Source: Streptomyces dioscori (GTDB taxonomy: Bacteria; Actinomycetota; Actinomycetes; Streptomycetales; Streptomycetaceae). From it: a DNA stretch of 64,000 nucleotides. The stretch's first letter is position 1. Every line of letters starts with the position of its first letter. Made by a program: the position numbers and the translations under genes. The stretch is taken from positions 868,001 to 932,000 of the forward strand of contig NZ_KZ679038.1 of NCBI RefSeq assembly GCF_003024195.1, written 5' to 3'. Shown here one piece after another: positions 7,718-16,839 of the stretch. The notes under the pieces were generated by a model. That model was not told where the DNA came from, did no database searches, and worked only from the letters and a program-made list of their open reading frames with translations.

Positions 7718-9448
7718 TCAGCAACAACCCCCGCCCGGGGCCTCGTTGACGGGAACTCCGCTCCCGGAGGGCGCGTCGCCGGCGAGTGCGTCGGCCGCGG
7801 GCGCGTCGCCGGCGAGGCGGCAGAAGCACGAAGCCTCGACCGGTACGTCCGCCACGGCCGCGGCGATCTTCAGCTGCTGGGCCACGATCCGCGCCTCCCC
7901 CGCCCTGCCCAGCCGGACCAGGCACTCGTGGAAGCCGTGCAGGGCCCAGACGTTGCCGGGGTGGTGCAGAGCGCGGGGAAGTGTGTCGTCGAGCCCCAGG
8001 TCGGCCCGGTAGACCGCCTCCGCCTCGGCGACGCGCCCCTGTTCGAGGAGCAGGGCGCCGTACGCGTGCCGGGTCGGCTGCATCCACCCCCAGGGCTCGT
8101 CGTAGGGGAGGCCGTCGTCCAGCTCGATCGACCGCTCCAGGGCGGCGAAGGCGGCCTCGAAGTTGCCCTTGCGGTACTCCAGTTCGCCGTCGAGCATCGC
8201 CGACGCGACCGCGAGGATGTCGGCGCAGGTGTTGTTGAACAGCATCCGGGTCTCCGGAACCCGTGCGACCGCCTCCCTGAACAGCGTGCGCTCGGCCTCG
8301 GCGTCGGCGATCCGGCCGGTGGCCGAGTACGCGACCCCGCGGGCGTAGTGGAGCATCGCGGTCGTCACGCAGTACAGCCGCGGGTCGGCGGGCAGCGTCA
8401 GGTCCAGGATGTCGGCCCAGCGGCCGAACCGGATCAGGACGTGCACCCGCATGGCGAGGAAGCCCTCCAGCCAGTCCGCCATGGGCGGGCTCTGCACCCG
8501 CAGCAGTTCCTCCGGGATGGAGGCTTCGAGCTGGGCGGCGGTCTCCAGAGCGGTCCCCGACTGCCCGAGGAACATCGCCCCGTAGATCCGGAAGTGGTAG
8601 TTGTGCGAGCGGTACAGCGTGTAGAAGTTCATCGCCCCGGACCGCGCGAGGTACTTCTCGTCGGCGGCGATCGCCGTGCCGTTGTCGGCCACCACCCGCC
8701 GGTAGTCGCCGCACAGCACGTCCAGGTGGGTGGGCATGTGCTGGAGGTGGCCGGCGTCGGGCACCAGGCCGCGCAGCCGGTCCGCCGCGGGCAGCGCGGT
8801 CTCGGGGGCCGAGGACATCTCCATGAGGTGGATGTACATGTGCAGGAGTCCCGGGTGCCGTACCCCGGCGTCGGTGGCGAGCGCCCGCTCCAGCACCTCC
8901 TTGGCCTCCGCCGCGCGTGAACCGTCGGCCGGCTCGCCCGTGCGCAGGTCCCACAGCTGCCAGGGGGTGAGGTTCATCAGCGCGTCGGCGTGGAGCGTGG
9001 CCACGTCCAGGTCGTCCGGGGCGAGTGCGTAAACGGCGCGCATGCTGTCCGCGTAGGGCTCGTTCCACACCGAGCAGTCCTCGACGGCCTTCGCCTGCGG
9101 ATAGCGGACACGCAGCGCGCCGATCAGTGCCTGTTCGACGGGGGTGGCACCGGCCGCCTTCTCCTGGGCCAGCTCCACGGCGGCGTGCGTACGGTCGACG
9201 GTGCGGACCAGGTCCTCGCCGTCGAAGAAATCCCAGGGTTTGTTGTAGTTCGGGCCGAGGGCGTAGGCGATGCCCCAGTACGCCATGGCGCAGTCGGGGT
9301 CCGCCGCCGCGGCGGCCTCGAAGCAGGCGACGGCCTCCTCGTGGTGGAAGGCGTACGACCAGACCAGCCCGCGGTCGAACCACAGCTGGGCCTGAGGGGA
9401 CGCGGTGGTCACCACACGGCCGTGGGTACCGAGGTCGTAGTAGTCCAT
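7718..9448 (-). CDS. Large tetratricopeptide (TTC38-like) protein
   Basis: This 576-residue soluble protein is helical throughout. The start resembles the TTC38 type of TPR protein: LWFDRGLVWSYAFHHEEAVACF, then DPDCAMAYWGIAYALGPNYN. His-rich motifs HMYIHLMEMS and HLQHMPTHLDVL are conserved-looking and could bind metal. The tail is Ala/Pro-rich and ends in Gly-Cys-Cys. The frame is open to 9529, but the ATG at 9448 has GGGAG directly upstream and begins the conserved region. It stands alone with no operon partner. Function unknown; probably a scaffold or an oxidative or metal-related protein. Confidence 0.75.
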   Translation of the reverse strand: MDYYDLGTHGRVVTTASPQAQLWFDRGLVWSYAFHHEEAVACFEAAAAADPDCAMAYWGIAYALGPNYNKPWDFFDGEDLVRTVDRTHAAVELAQEKAAGATPVEQALIGALRVRYPQAKAVEDCSVWNEPYADSMRAVYALAPDDLDVATLHADALMNLTPWQLWDLRTGEPADGSRAAEAKEVLERALATDAGVRHPGLLHMYIHLMEMSSAPETALPAADRLRGLVPDAGHLQHMPTHLDVLCGDYRRVVADNGTAIAADEKYLARSGAMNFYTLYRSHNYHFRIYGAMFLGQSGTALETAAQLEASIPEELLRVQSPPMADWLEGFLAMRVHVLIRFGRWADILDLTLPADPRLYCVTTAMLHYARGVAYSATGRIADAEAERTLFREAVARVPETRMLFNNTCADILAVASAMLDGELEYRKGNFEAAFAALERSIELDDGLPYDEPWGWMQPTRHAYGALLLEQGRVAEAEAVYRADLGLDDTLPRALHHPGNVWALHGFHECLVRLGRAGEARIVAQQLKIAAAVADVPVEASCFCRLAGDAPAADALAGDAPSGSGVPVNEAPGGGCC

Positions 9449-9650
9449 CCGCAACTCCCGCGCGTGCACGGCCGAAGCCTGCGAAGTGTGTTGCTCCGAG
9501 CCTAGAGGTGATGCGCGCGGATTTGTCATGCTTCCCGGTGACTGCCGCGGGCGGTCCGTCCCCCGTCGTGCCGGGGGACGGACCTGAACCGGCCTGCCCG
9601 CCCTCAGAGCTCGCGGGCTCAGAGATCTCCCGGTCCCGGAACTCGCCGTC

Positions 9651-9968
9651 TCAGAACTCGCGGTCGATGCCGGTCACGAAGGCCGGGCCCAGCGGGGCGT
9701 CCTTCTCGGGGAAGCCGCTGTCGCGCAGGGCCCGCGAGATCAGCTGGACCGCTTCGGCCTCGGCGCTCGCCTGGTCCGACGCCTCGACCTCGATCCGGGC
9801 GGAGAACATGCCGCCCTCCTCGACCGTCAGCAGACTCAGCTCCTCACTCTCCCCCAGGTCCGTGTTCTTCGGGTCCCGGGGGCGGAGCCTGCGCTCGACG
9901 TCGGAGCGCGCGGCGTCGTCCACGCCGTTGACGAACGTGCCGGGGACGGTGATGACGTACGTAGTCAT
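9651..9968 (-). CDS. Conserved small protein of unknown function
   Basis: A 105-residue soluble protein that starts MTTYVITVPGTF. It alternates beta and helix (FSARIEVEASDQASAEAEAVQLISRAL), suggesting a small ferredoxin-like or dodecin-like fold. The ATG at 9968 is preceded by GAGGAG at good spacing; upstream extension of the frame to 10343 lacks coding character. It is divergent from the SpoIIE phosphatase gene. I cannot name a family. Confidence 0.65.
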   Translation of the reverse strand: MTTYVITVPGTFVNGVDDAARSDVERRLRPRDPKNTDLGESEELSLLTVEEGGMFSARIEVEASDQASAEAEAVQLISRALRDSGFPEKDAPLGPAFVTGIDREF

Positions 9969-10431
9969 GGGACTCCTCACGAGGCTGCGCCGGGTTGTCG
10001 AGGGCGGGTACGAGCCGCACGGGACAGGCAGCCCGCGGCACACTCCGCGGTTGTCCTGATCCCATGCGGCCGCTCCCTCGACCGGATCCGCCGCGGGATC
10101 TGCTCCGCGAGCTGTTCCGGTCCGCCTCTCCCGGTTCGTATGTGATCCACGTTCCACGTTCCCCTCCTTCGGCGGGAAATGCGGGCTGTCGTGCGCGACA
10201 GGTCGACAAGGCACCCGACCAGCCTCTTTTCCCCGCACCTCGTGCCTTCCGGCCCCAGGGGCGGGTGAATCGGGGAACAGCAGTCCCCACCGGACGCCCA
10301 CGGTTCGCGCACACCCCGGTAGCCTCATCGAATTCACACGCACAGTGCCTCTCCCGGGTGCAGGCGGGGGGCCTCGTGGCGCATTCTTGCTGTGTCAGCC
10401 ACCCGGGCGGCGCACGGACGAGGTAGGGCCG
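9969..10431. other. Divergent intergenic region, no gene seen
   Basis: The 463 bp between the 105-residue protein and the phosphatase contain no convincing coding frame. A tandem CCACGTT heptamer (10147-10160) and short GC-rich dyads are visible. Both promoters presumably lie here but I could not place them. Confidence 0.4.
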
Positions 10432-12990
10432 ATGACTGGGAGAGCCGAGCACGAGACCCGGATCCCCGGACGCCTGGACCCGCTGCTCACCGGGGTCACC
10501 ACGGAGGCGATCAGCGCGGCCGGCGGCTTCGCGGGCGGGGTGTACCTGCGCTCCGGCACCCCGGGGCTGCTGCGACTGGCCGTGCTCTCCGGGCTGCCGG
10601 GTCCCCTGTTCCGCCCGTGGTGGCGGCTGCACGTGGACCGCAGGTTCCCCGTGGCGGACGCCTTCCGGCTGGGCGTCCAGGTGGTGCTCCCGGACGCGAC
10701 AGAAACGATGCGCCGCTACCCCCAGTTCGCGGCGAGCCTGCCGTTCCAGTTCGGCTCCCTGTACGTGCCGGTCGTGGGCAGGTCGACGACGTACGGCGTG
10801 CTGACCATCCTGCGGCCCTCCGCCTCGGACGCCACCGAGGTCCTGCCCGACCGTGACCGCATGGCCCAGCTGGCCGAGGACCTGGGCCAGGCCCTGTGGA
10901 AGCTGGAGGAGGACGGCGAGCCGGACATCGCCTGGGACGGCGAACCACTCTGCGTACGGCCACCGGCCACGCGCCCTCCCGCCGGGCGCATCGGACGGTT
11001 CACCTGGGACCCGGCCTCCGACGTCGTGACCGCGGACAGCCGGCTGCACGCCCTGCTCGGCGTGGCACCGGGCAGATGCACGGACACCCCGCAGGCGCTC
11101 GCCGACGCCGTGGCCGCCGCCGACTCCCATCAGATCCTGACCGCCTTACGGGAGACCGCCGCGGGACGGCCGCCGCCCCTCCCCCTGCCGGTGCACGCGT
11201 CCGACGGCAGCCTGCGGCTGCTGGAGCTGTGGAACCCGGAGGACACCGCCCTGACGCCCGGGCCGTGCGCGGTCCGGGGCCTCGTCCTCGACCCGGACAT
11301 CGGTTCGGCGGCGGACGGCGCGGCCGACCTGCTCCCCGAGGGGGTCTTCTGCCTCGACCGGCTGGGGCTCATCGTCTACGCGAACGAGCAGGCCGCCCGG
11401 CTCCTGGGCCGCCCGCGGACACGCCTCCTGGGCCGCCCCCTGGGCGAGGAGGTGCCGTGGCTGGAGCGCTCCGCCTACGAGGACCATCTGCGCGAGGCCC
11501 TGCTGTCCCTGGAGCCGGTGCACTTCCACGTCGTACGCCCCCTGCGGTACGGCGAGGACGCTCCCCCGGAGTTCCACGGGGGCGGCGACTGGCTCGCGGT
11601 CTCCGTCTATCCCGGACCCGACATCCTGACCTGCACCGTCGTGCCCGCCAACCGGGTGGCCGACCCGGCTCCCGGACTCGCGCCCCCGTCCGAGGGGTCC
11701 TCGGCGGCCGGTGTGCCCCTGCCCGACGGGGCCGCCGCCAAGGTCACCTCCATGGCGCCGCTGTACCGGCCGATCGTCCTCGCGATCGCGCTGACCGAGG
11801 CGGTCACCGCACGCCAGGTGTCCGCGGTCGTCATGCAGGAACTGCTGCCCGCCTTCGGAGGCGGCCGGCTCGCCATCTACCTGCTCCAGGACCGGCACCT
11901 GTACCTGGCCTGGGAAACGGGCTTCCCCCAGGGGTTCCTCGCGCCGTTCGAAGGCGTCGGCCTCGACGCGCGGCTGCCCGGGGTGGAGACCCTCACCAGT
12001 GGCCGCCCGCTCTTCTTCGAGTCGATGCAGCAGCTCGCGACCGCCTATCCGGGCGTCCCCCTCGACGCGACCGAGGGCTCCCGCGCCTTCCTGCCCCTGA
12101 TCGCCTCCGGACGCCCGGTCGGCTCCTGCATCCTGGGCTTCGACCGCCCCAGAAGCTTCAGCACCGAGGAACGCACGGTGCTCACGGCCCTCGCCGGGCT
12201 GATCGCCCACGCCATGGAGAAGGCCCAGCGCTACGACACCGAGGCCGCCCTCGCCCGCGGACTTCAGCAGGCGCTCCTCCCCCGGCGCCTCTCCGCCCAT
12301 CCCCGGGTGGAGACGGTCGGGCGTTATCTGCCGGGCACCCAGGGGATGGACGTGGGAGGGGACTGGTACGACGTCGTCGAGTCGGGCGACGGACTCGCGC
12401 TGGTCATCGGCGACGTCCAGGGACACGGCGTCCAGGCCGCCGCCACGATGGGCCAACTGCGCAGCGCCGTCAGGGCGTTCGCGCTCGGCGACCGGCCGCC
12501 CGACGAGGTGATGAGCGGCACCAACCATCTTCTGATCGACCTCGACCCCGGCCTGTTCGCCAGCTGCTGCTACATCCGTCTCGATCCACTCACCGGTCAG
12601 GCCCGGGTGGCCAGGGCAGGTCATCCGCCGCCGATCCTGCGCTTCCCGGACGGCCGTACGCATGTCCTGGAGATCCCCGGCGGTGTCGTCCTCGGGGTCG
12701 ATCCGGACGCCCGGTACCCGGTGACGGAACTGCAGCTGGACCCCGGCGCCATCCTCGCGCTCTACACGGACGGTCTGGTCGAGACGCCCGGCGTCGACAT
12801 CGACGAGGGGATCACCGCGCTGCGCGTCGCCCTGGCCCGGGCGGGCTCCCCCGCCGGCCGGCCGGGGGGACGGTCGCTCGCGGGGGTCGCCGACCGGCTC
12901 ACCGCGAAGGCCCGCCACGTGGCGAACCGCCCGGACGACATAGCGCTTCTGCTCGCCACCCGCCGCGCGAAGCCCGACCACAACCGCTGA
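10432..12990 (+). CDS. Multi-sensor SpoIIE-type protein phosphatase (GAF-PAS-GAF-PP2C)
   Basis: An 852-residue soluble regulator. Reading order: an N-terminal GAF-like domain (about 10-160), a PAS-like segment (185-295), a clear PAS domain (about 305-405; GVFCLDRLGLIVYANEQAARLLG), a second GAF (about 440-600) and a SpoIIE/PP2C catalytic domain (about 620-845). Metal ligands are intact: GGDWYD near 641, GDVQGHG near 660, YTDGLVE near 779 and DDIALL near 835. Such phosphatases dephosphorylate STAS anti-anti-sigma proteins. Unlike the protein at 60866, it has no ATPase domain. The ATG at 10432 is preferred over the frame start at 10345, which lies in Pro/Gly-rich sequence. Confidence 0.9.
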   Translation: MTGRAEHETRIPGRLDPLLTGVTTEAISAAGGFAGGVYLRSGTPGLLRLAVLSGLPGPLFRPWWRLHVDRRFPVADAFRLGVQVVLPDATETMRRYPQFAASLPFQFGSLYVPVVGRSTTYGVLTILRPSASDATEVLPDRDRMAQLAEDLGQALWKLEEDGEPDIAWDGEPLCVRPPATRPPAGRIGRFTWDPASDVVTADSRLHALLGVAPGRCTDTPQALADAVAAADSHQILTALRETAAGRPPPLPLPVHASDGSLRLLELWNPEDTALTPGPCAVRGLVLDPDIGSAADGAADLLPEGVFCLDRLGLIVYANEQAARLLGRPRTRLLGRPLGEEVPWLERSAYEDHLREALLSLEPVHFHVVRPLRYGEDAPPEFHGGGDWLAVSVYPGPDILTCTVVPANRVADPAPGLAPPSEGSSAAGVPLPDGAAAKVTSMAPLYRPIVLAIALTEAVTARQVSAVVMQELLPAFGGGRLAIYLLQDRHLYLAWETGFPQGFLAPFEGVGLDARLPGVETLTSGRPLFFESMQQLATAYPGVPLDATEGSRAFLPLIASGRPVGSCILGFDRPRSFSTEERTVLTALAGLIAHAMEKAQRYDTEAALARGLQQALLPRRLSAHPRVETVGRYLPGTQGMDVGGDWYDVVESGDGLALVIGDVQGHGVQAAATMGQLRSAVRAFALGDRPPDEVMSGTNHLLIDLDPGLFASCCYIRLDPLTGQARVARAGHPPPILRFPDGRTHVLEIPGGVVLGVDPDARYPVTELQLDPGAILALYTDGLVETPGVDIDEGITALRVALARAGSPAGRPGGRSLAGVADRLTAKARHVANRPDDIALLLATRRAKPDHNR

Positions 12991-13041
12991 CCGCCAGGTC
13001 GCCACCGTCGATCATCCGGTCACCTGCGGCGGGGCCGCCCC

Positions 13042-13812
13042 TCATCGGCGCGGCGGGCCCGCCGTCGCGCGGCCGAGACGTACGGGCACTCCCGGTGAGT
13101 ACAGCACGCTCACCGGGTCGCCCACGGGCGCAGGCAGACCGGCCGAGCCGACCAGGTTCTCCTCGCACTCGACCAGCGTCGCGCGGTGCAGCGGCCAGCG
13201 CGGATGGTCGTTCGGCAGGAACCCGGCGTCGCCGAAGGTCGGCTTGTGCATGCCCCACCGGGCGGTCAGGAAGTGTTCGAGGCCGGTCGGTTCCGCTATC
13301 CGCTCCCCCGGCCTGACGACGAGGCGGCTGTACGCGCCGCGTGGGCCCGGCAGTCGCCGCGCGCTGGTGTAGCCGACCGTGTCCTCGCCGGTCCGCACGG
13401 ACATACGGGACCACACGTACGGCAGGCGGAAACCGAGGCGGCCCAGGAGCACCGGGACGAGCCGGGAGGCGTCCATGGAGCGGAAGACCACACCGCGTCG
13501 CCCGTACGCGTCGACCGAGTACAGCCGCACGTTGGTCTCCGGGAAGGAGCCGAGATAGGGCACGCCGGGCAGCCCGAGCCAGCCCACCCGGTGCATGCGG
13601 AAGGCGACCAGGCCGACGTAGGTGACGCCGTCGAAGGTGTCGGGGACGGTTCCCGCCGGCAGCAGCTCCGCCACGGTCGCCGGGTCCGCGGCCCAGTGCA
13701 CGAAGGTCAGGTCCAGCCACTGCTGGGTGAGCAGGGGGCGGCGCAGGACGAGCGGGGCGTCGGGCGTGATGGGTTCCGGCACGGACGAAGTGATCGACAC
13801 GGGCGCCAGCAT
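13042..13812 (-). CDS. YqjF-family (DUF2071) protein
   Basis: This 256-residue protein has the DUF2071 hallmarks: LTQQWLDLTFVHWAADPATVAELLPAGT near the start, YVGLVAFRMHRV, and FPETNVRLYSVDAYGRRGVVFRSMDA. The family resembles acetoacetate decarboxylase in fold, but its reaction is unknown. It is convergent with the SpoIIE phosphatase gene and ends 51 nt from it, so it is probably monocistronic. Confidence 0.9.
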   Translation of the reverse strand: MLAPVSITSSVPEPITPDAPLVLRRPLLTQQWLDLTFVHWAADPATVAELLPAGTVPDTFDGVTYVGLVAFRMHRVGWLGLPGVPYLGSFPETNVRLYSVDAYGRRGVVFRSMDASRLVPVLLGRLGFRLPYVWSRMSVRTGEDTVGYTSARRLPGPRGAYSRLVVRPGERIAEPTGLEHFLTARWGMHKPTFGDAGFLPNDHPRWPLHRATLVECEENLVGSAGLPAPVGDPVSVLYSPGVPVRLGRATAGPPRR

Positions 13813-13894
13813 CGCAGGGCCGTGCTCCGGGCAGGGCGGGAACCGGTGCCGTGTGACGCGTCTGGCACCGGGCGGCCGGGGGGACGGTCGGGTG

Positions 13895-14326
13895 TCAGAC
13901 GTCGGTGGGCAGACCGCTCACCTCGGCGATGCCGCGCAGCTCCTCGTCCTGACGCTGGCGCTCACCGATGAAGTCGGCGATCTCCTGGCACCGGGCGGGA
14001 TCGGCCGCGGTGCCCGAGTCCGTCACGACCCTGACGGGTCCGCCCTGCTCGGTCTCGATCTCTACGATCTGGTTGTCCATGCGCCCGGTGACGGCGACCG
14101 CCACGACGAGGGACGCCTCGTCACGGACCTCCTGCGACACCTTGGAACCCTCCTCGCCGTCGAGGCTCAGCTCGATGGGTCCGGCGCGTTGCTCCTGCAT
14201 CGCTTCGAGGACGGGTTCGACCATGCGCAGCAGCATCGCGTAGTCCGTCGGGTTCATACGGACACGCAGAAGATCGAGGTAGAGGTCGACGGGGCGGCTT
14301 TCCGGCGGGAACTCTGATTCAGTCAT
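13895..14326 (-). CDS. Conserved protein of unknown function
   Basis: A 143-residue acidic protein. A helical start (VDLYLDLLRVRMNPTDYAMLLRMVEPVLEAM) precedes a beta-rich middle and a helical, Gln/Glu-rich end. No signal peptide, membrane segment or catalytic motif is visible. The start is ATG 14326, nine codons inside the open frame, because GGGGAAG lies just upstream. It sits between the YqjF gene and the helicase on the same strand, with wide gaps on both sides. Function unknown. Confidence 0.65.
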   Translation of the reverse strand: MTESEFPPESRPVDLYLDLLRVRMNPTDYAMLLRMVEPVLEAMQEQRAGPIELSLDGEEGSKVSQEVRDEASLVVAVAVTGRMDNQIVEIETEQGGPVRVVTDSGTAADPARCQEIADFIGERQRQDEELRGIAEVSGLPTDV

Positions 14327-14451
14327 GGGACTCGACTTCCCCAATGTGGGCATTGTGATCGCATCTGCGTCCAGAATGGTGGATCTCAGCGCTCACCGCC
14401 GCTCGAAGCGCCACACACCCGCACTGACGTGCGATTACACGTACGGGCGGG

Positions 14452-15981
14452 CTACACGCCCCGGCGGATCCGGGCGGCCTTGCGGGCCTCCGCCGTCTGT
14501 CGTGCCTCGGCCGTCCTGCGGGACTCCCCGCCGGACCGGCCAGGGCGGGTGCCCATGCCACGGAAGGGGGCGCCGCCGCGCGGCGGGCGCTCCGCGGTCT
14601 GGCCGCTCCCGGCGATCGGGACACCGGAGGGCTTCTGCGCGCCGGTGATGCGGCTCAGCTCGGCCTCGCCGGAGCGGACCTGGGTGACCTGCGGGCGGAT
14701 ACGGGCGTCGGACATCAGCCGGGTCATGTCGCGGCGCTGATTGGGCATGACCAGTGTGACGACGCTGCCGGACTCGCCCGCGCGGGCCGTACGGCCGCCG
14801 CGGTGCAGGTAGTCCTTGTGGTCGCCGGGCGGGTCGACGTTGACGACGAGGTCGAGGTCGTCGACGTGGATCCCGCGGGCCGCCACGTTGGTCGCCACCA
14901 GGACGGTGACCGCGCCGCTCTTGAACTGGGCCAGGGTGCGGTTGCGCTGCGGCTGCGACTTGCCGCCGTGCAGGGCCGCTGCCTTCACACCGCTGCCGAG
15001 CAGGTGCTTGGTGAACTGGTCGACGGCGTGCTTGGTGTCGAGGAACATCAGCACGCGCCCGTCGCGGGCGGCGATCTCCGTGGCGGTGGCGTACTTGTCG
15101 GCGCCGTGCACGTACAGCACGTGGTGCTCCATCGTGGTGACGGTGCCGGCCGACGGGTCGACGGAGTGGACCACCGGGTCGTGGAGGTAGCCGCGGACCA
15201 GGAGGTCGATGTTGCGGTCCAGGGTTGCCGAGAAGAGCATCCGCTGGCCGTCGGGCTTCACGAGGTCCAGGAGGGCGGTGACCTGGGGCATGAAGCCCAT
15301 GTCGGCCATCTGGTCCGCCTCGTCGAGGACGGTGATGCCGACCCGGTCCAGACGGCAGTCCTTGCGTTCGACGAGGTCCATGAGACGGCCGGGGGTCGCG
15401 ACGACGACCTCGGCGCCGGTGCGCAGCGCACCGGCCTGCCGGCCGATCGACATACCGCCCACCACGGTGGCCGTCCGCAGCTTCAGGGCGCGGGCGTACG
15501 GCGTGAGTGCGTCGGTGACCTGCTGGGCCAGCTCACGGGTGGGGACGAGAACGAGGGCGAGCGGCTTCTTCGGCTCGGCACGCCGGCCGGCCGTGCGGGC
15601 GAGGAGCGCCAGGCCGAAGGCGAGCGTCTTGCCCGAGCCGGTGCGGCCACGGCCCAGCACATCGCGGCCCGCGAGGGAGTTGGGCAGGGTGGCGGCCTGG
15701 ATCGGGAAGGGCTCCTCCACGCCGAGGCCGGTGAGGGTCTCCAGCAGCTCGGCGGGCAGGCCCAGTTCGGCGAAGGTCGACACCGCCGGGAGGGCCGGGG
15801 TGAGGGTGGCCGGCGGTGCGAACTCCCCCTGCAGGGGCGCGGGCCGCCGTCCGCTGCCGCCGGAGCGGCCCACGGGGCGCCCCTGGCTCTGCGAGCGGGA
15901 CCGGCCGCCGCGGTCGGAGCCGCCGAAGCCGTCCTTGCGGTTGTTTGAGAAACGATCATTGGTACGAGCTGAGCGGTTCAT
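14452..15981 (-). CDS. DEAD-box ATP-dependent RNA helicase
   Basis: This 509-residue helicase has all family motifs: Q-motif ending near Gln95, Walker A GRTGSGKT (112-119), PTREL (147), TPGR (196), DEAD (220-223), SAT, and HRGGRTARAG (motif VI). The first 65 residues are Arg/Ser/Gly-rich and the last 70 are Arg-rich, both likely RNA-binding. It unwinds RNA duplexes, typically in cold response or ribosome maturation. A cold-shock protein gene lies immediately upstream on the same strand, supporting that role. The ATG at 15981 follows AGGAAGG; a longer frame to 16188 lacks coding character. Confidence 0.95.
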   Translation of the reverse strand: MNRSARTNDRFSNNRKDGFGGSDRGGRSRSQSQGRPVGRSGGSGRRPAPLQGEFAPPATLTPALPAVSTFAELGLPAELLETLTGLGVEEPFPIQAATLPNSLAGRDVLGRGRTGSGKTLAFGLALLARTAGRRAEPKKPLALVLVPTRELAQQVTDALTPYARALKLRTATVVGGMSIGRQAGALRTGAEVVVATPGRLMDLVERKDCRLDRVGITVLDEADQMADMGFMPQVTALLDLVKPDGQRMLFSATLDRNIDLLVRGYLHDPVVHSVDPSAGTVTTMEHHVLYVHGADKYATATEIAARDGRVLMFLDTKHAVDQFTKHLLGSGVKAAALHGGKSQPQRNRTLAQFKSGAVTVLVATNVAARGIHVDDLDLVVNVDPPGDHKDYLHRGGRTARAGESGSVVTLVMPNQRRDMTRLMSDARIRPQVTQVRSGEAELSRITGAQKPSGVPIAGSGQTAERPPRGGAPFRGMGTRPGRSGGESRRTAEARQTAEARKAARIRRGV

Positions 15982-16245
15982 CAAGAACCTTCCTCGATAT
16001 GGCACGTATCGAGGAATTCTCGGCATGTACGAGCCGAACGAATTGCAAGAACGAGCCGGATGCAAATAAAAGCAGGCCTGCCCGGCCGACTCGGCACACC
16101 GGGAGACGGTGTCGGGCGGCGGGAATTCCCGGAATGGAGACCGGGGCGGATCAAACGGCCGGATCGGGGGTGCGGAGTACTCGTGCACCGGGCCGGCCGT
16201 CGGTGGGCCCGTGGGGCGGTCCCCCAGGCCTTTGAAAAAGCAACA
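15982..16245. other. Helicase upstream region, no gene
   Basis: About 260 bp between the csp terminator and the helicase start. It is less GC-rich near the start codon and probably holds the helicase promoter and a 5' leader. No clear -10/-35 pair or riboswitch was recognised. Confidence 0.35.
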
Positions 16246-16278
16246 AGCTGGGGCCCCACGCTCAGTGGGACCCCAGCT
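16246..16278 (-). terminator. Rho-independent terminator of the cold-shock gene
   Basis: Arms AGCTGGGGCCCCAC and GTGGGACCCCAGCT pair with one mismatch around CTCA-type loop sequence. On the minus strand the stem is followed by TTGTTGCTTTTTC (16233-16245), a proper T-tract, which is rare at this GC content. It lies 18 nt after the csp stop codon. Confidence 0.85.
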
Positions 16279-16296
16279 GCCTTGTGCGCTACAACA

Positions 16297-16500
16297 TCAG
16301 GCAGGAACGATGTTCTCCGCCTGCGGGCCCTTCTGGCCCTGCGTGACGTCGAAGGTCACCTTCTGGCCTTCCTGGAGCTCGCGGAAGCCCTGGGTGGCGA
16401 TGTTCGAGTAGTGGGCGAAGACGTCGGGGCCGCCGCCGTCCTGCTCGATGAAGCCGAAGCCCTTTTCCGAGTTGAACCACTTCACGGTTCCACTAGCCAT
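16297..16500 (-). CDS. Cold-shock protein (CspA family)
   Basis: This 67-residue protein is a complete cold-shock domain. It shows [16 protein letters not shown] (with RNP1 KGFGFI), DVFAHYS (RNP2) and the typical end [10 protein letters not shown]. It binds single-stranded RNA and melts structure at low temperature. The ATG at 16500 is the family start. The message has its own T-tract terminator, so the helicase downstream is probably transcribed separately. The long AT-richer leader upstream is typical of csp genes with regulated 5' UTRs. Confidence 0.97.
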   Translation of the reverse strand: MASGTVKWFNSEKGFGFIEQDGGGPDVFAHYSNIATQGFRELQEGQKVTFDVTQGQKGPQAENIVPA

Positions 16501-16839
16501 GTCATATCCCTTTCGGGGCAGTACCCGGGGGCCCGCACTGTGTGGACCCCTGTGACGCCGCAATTGACCCCGTCCGGAATGGAACGCCGGAAATACAAAA
16601 GTGCCCGACGAATACGAATTCGCCTGCGGCACTTGAAGTGTGCGGGAACTACAACTGCAACTGGATCAAGACTATCACGCAAGGCCCGTCAGGCAACGGC
16701 ACGGCCGCACCGCCGGAAAACCGTTACCTACGGGCCGCCGGCCCTTCCGGAGCTCCCGTGGGAGCGCTCCACGCGAAGCGGGTGGTGAGGTCCGTGCAGG
16801 ACTATGGAAACTGACGACTCGTCAGGTTACGCTCCGCGC
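16501..16839. other. csp leader and divergent promoter region
   Basis: This 339-bp gap is notably AT-richer between 16560 and 16690, as in long csp 5' UTRs. A GGGTAC hexamer on the minus strand about 30 nt before the csp start is a possible SigB-type -10, but no matching -35 is clear. The right end holds the operator of the next gene. Confidence 0.4.
16811..16833 (+). promoter_or_regulatory. Palindromic operator and leaderless -10
   Basis: CTGACGACTCGTCAG (16811-16825) is a perfect palindrome around a central C and has TetR-site character. It is followed by TACGCT (16828-16833), a -10 hexamer six nt before the ATG at 16840. Transcription would thus start at or next to the start codon. Confidence 0.55.

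Noticed and set aside
16501..16560. SigB-type promoter for the cold-shock gene
   Set aside because: A GGGTAC hexamer is present but no GNNT element is at the right distance.
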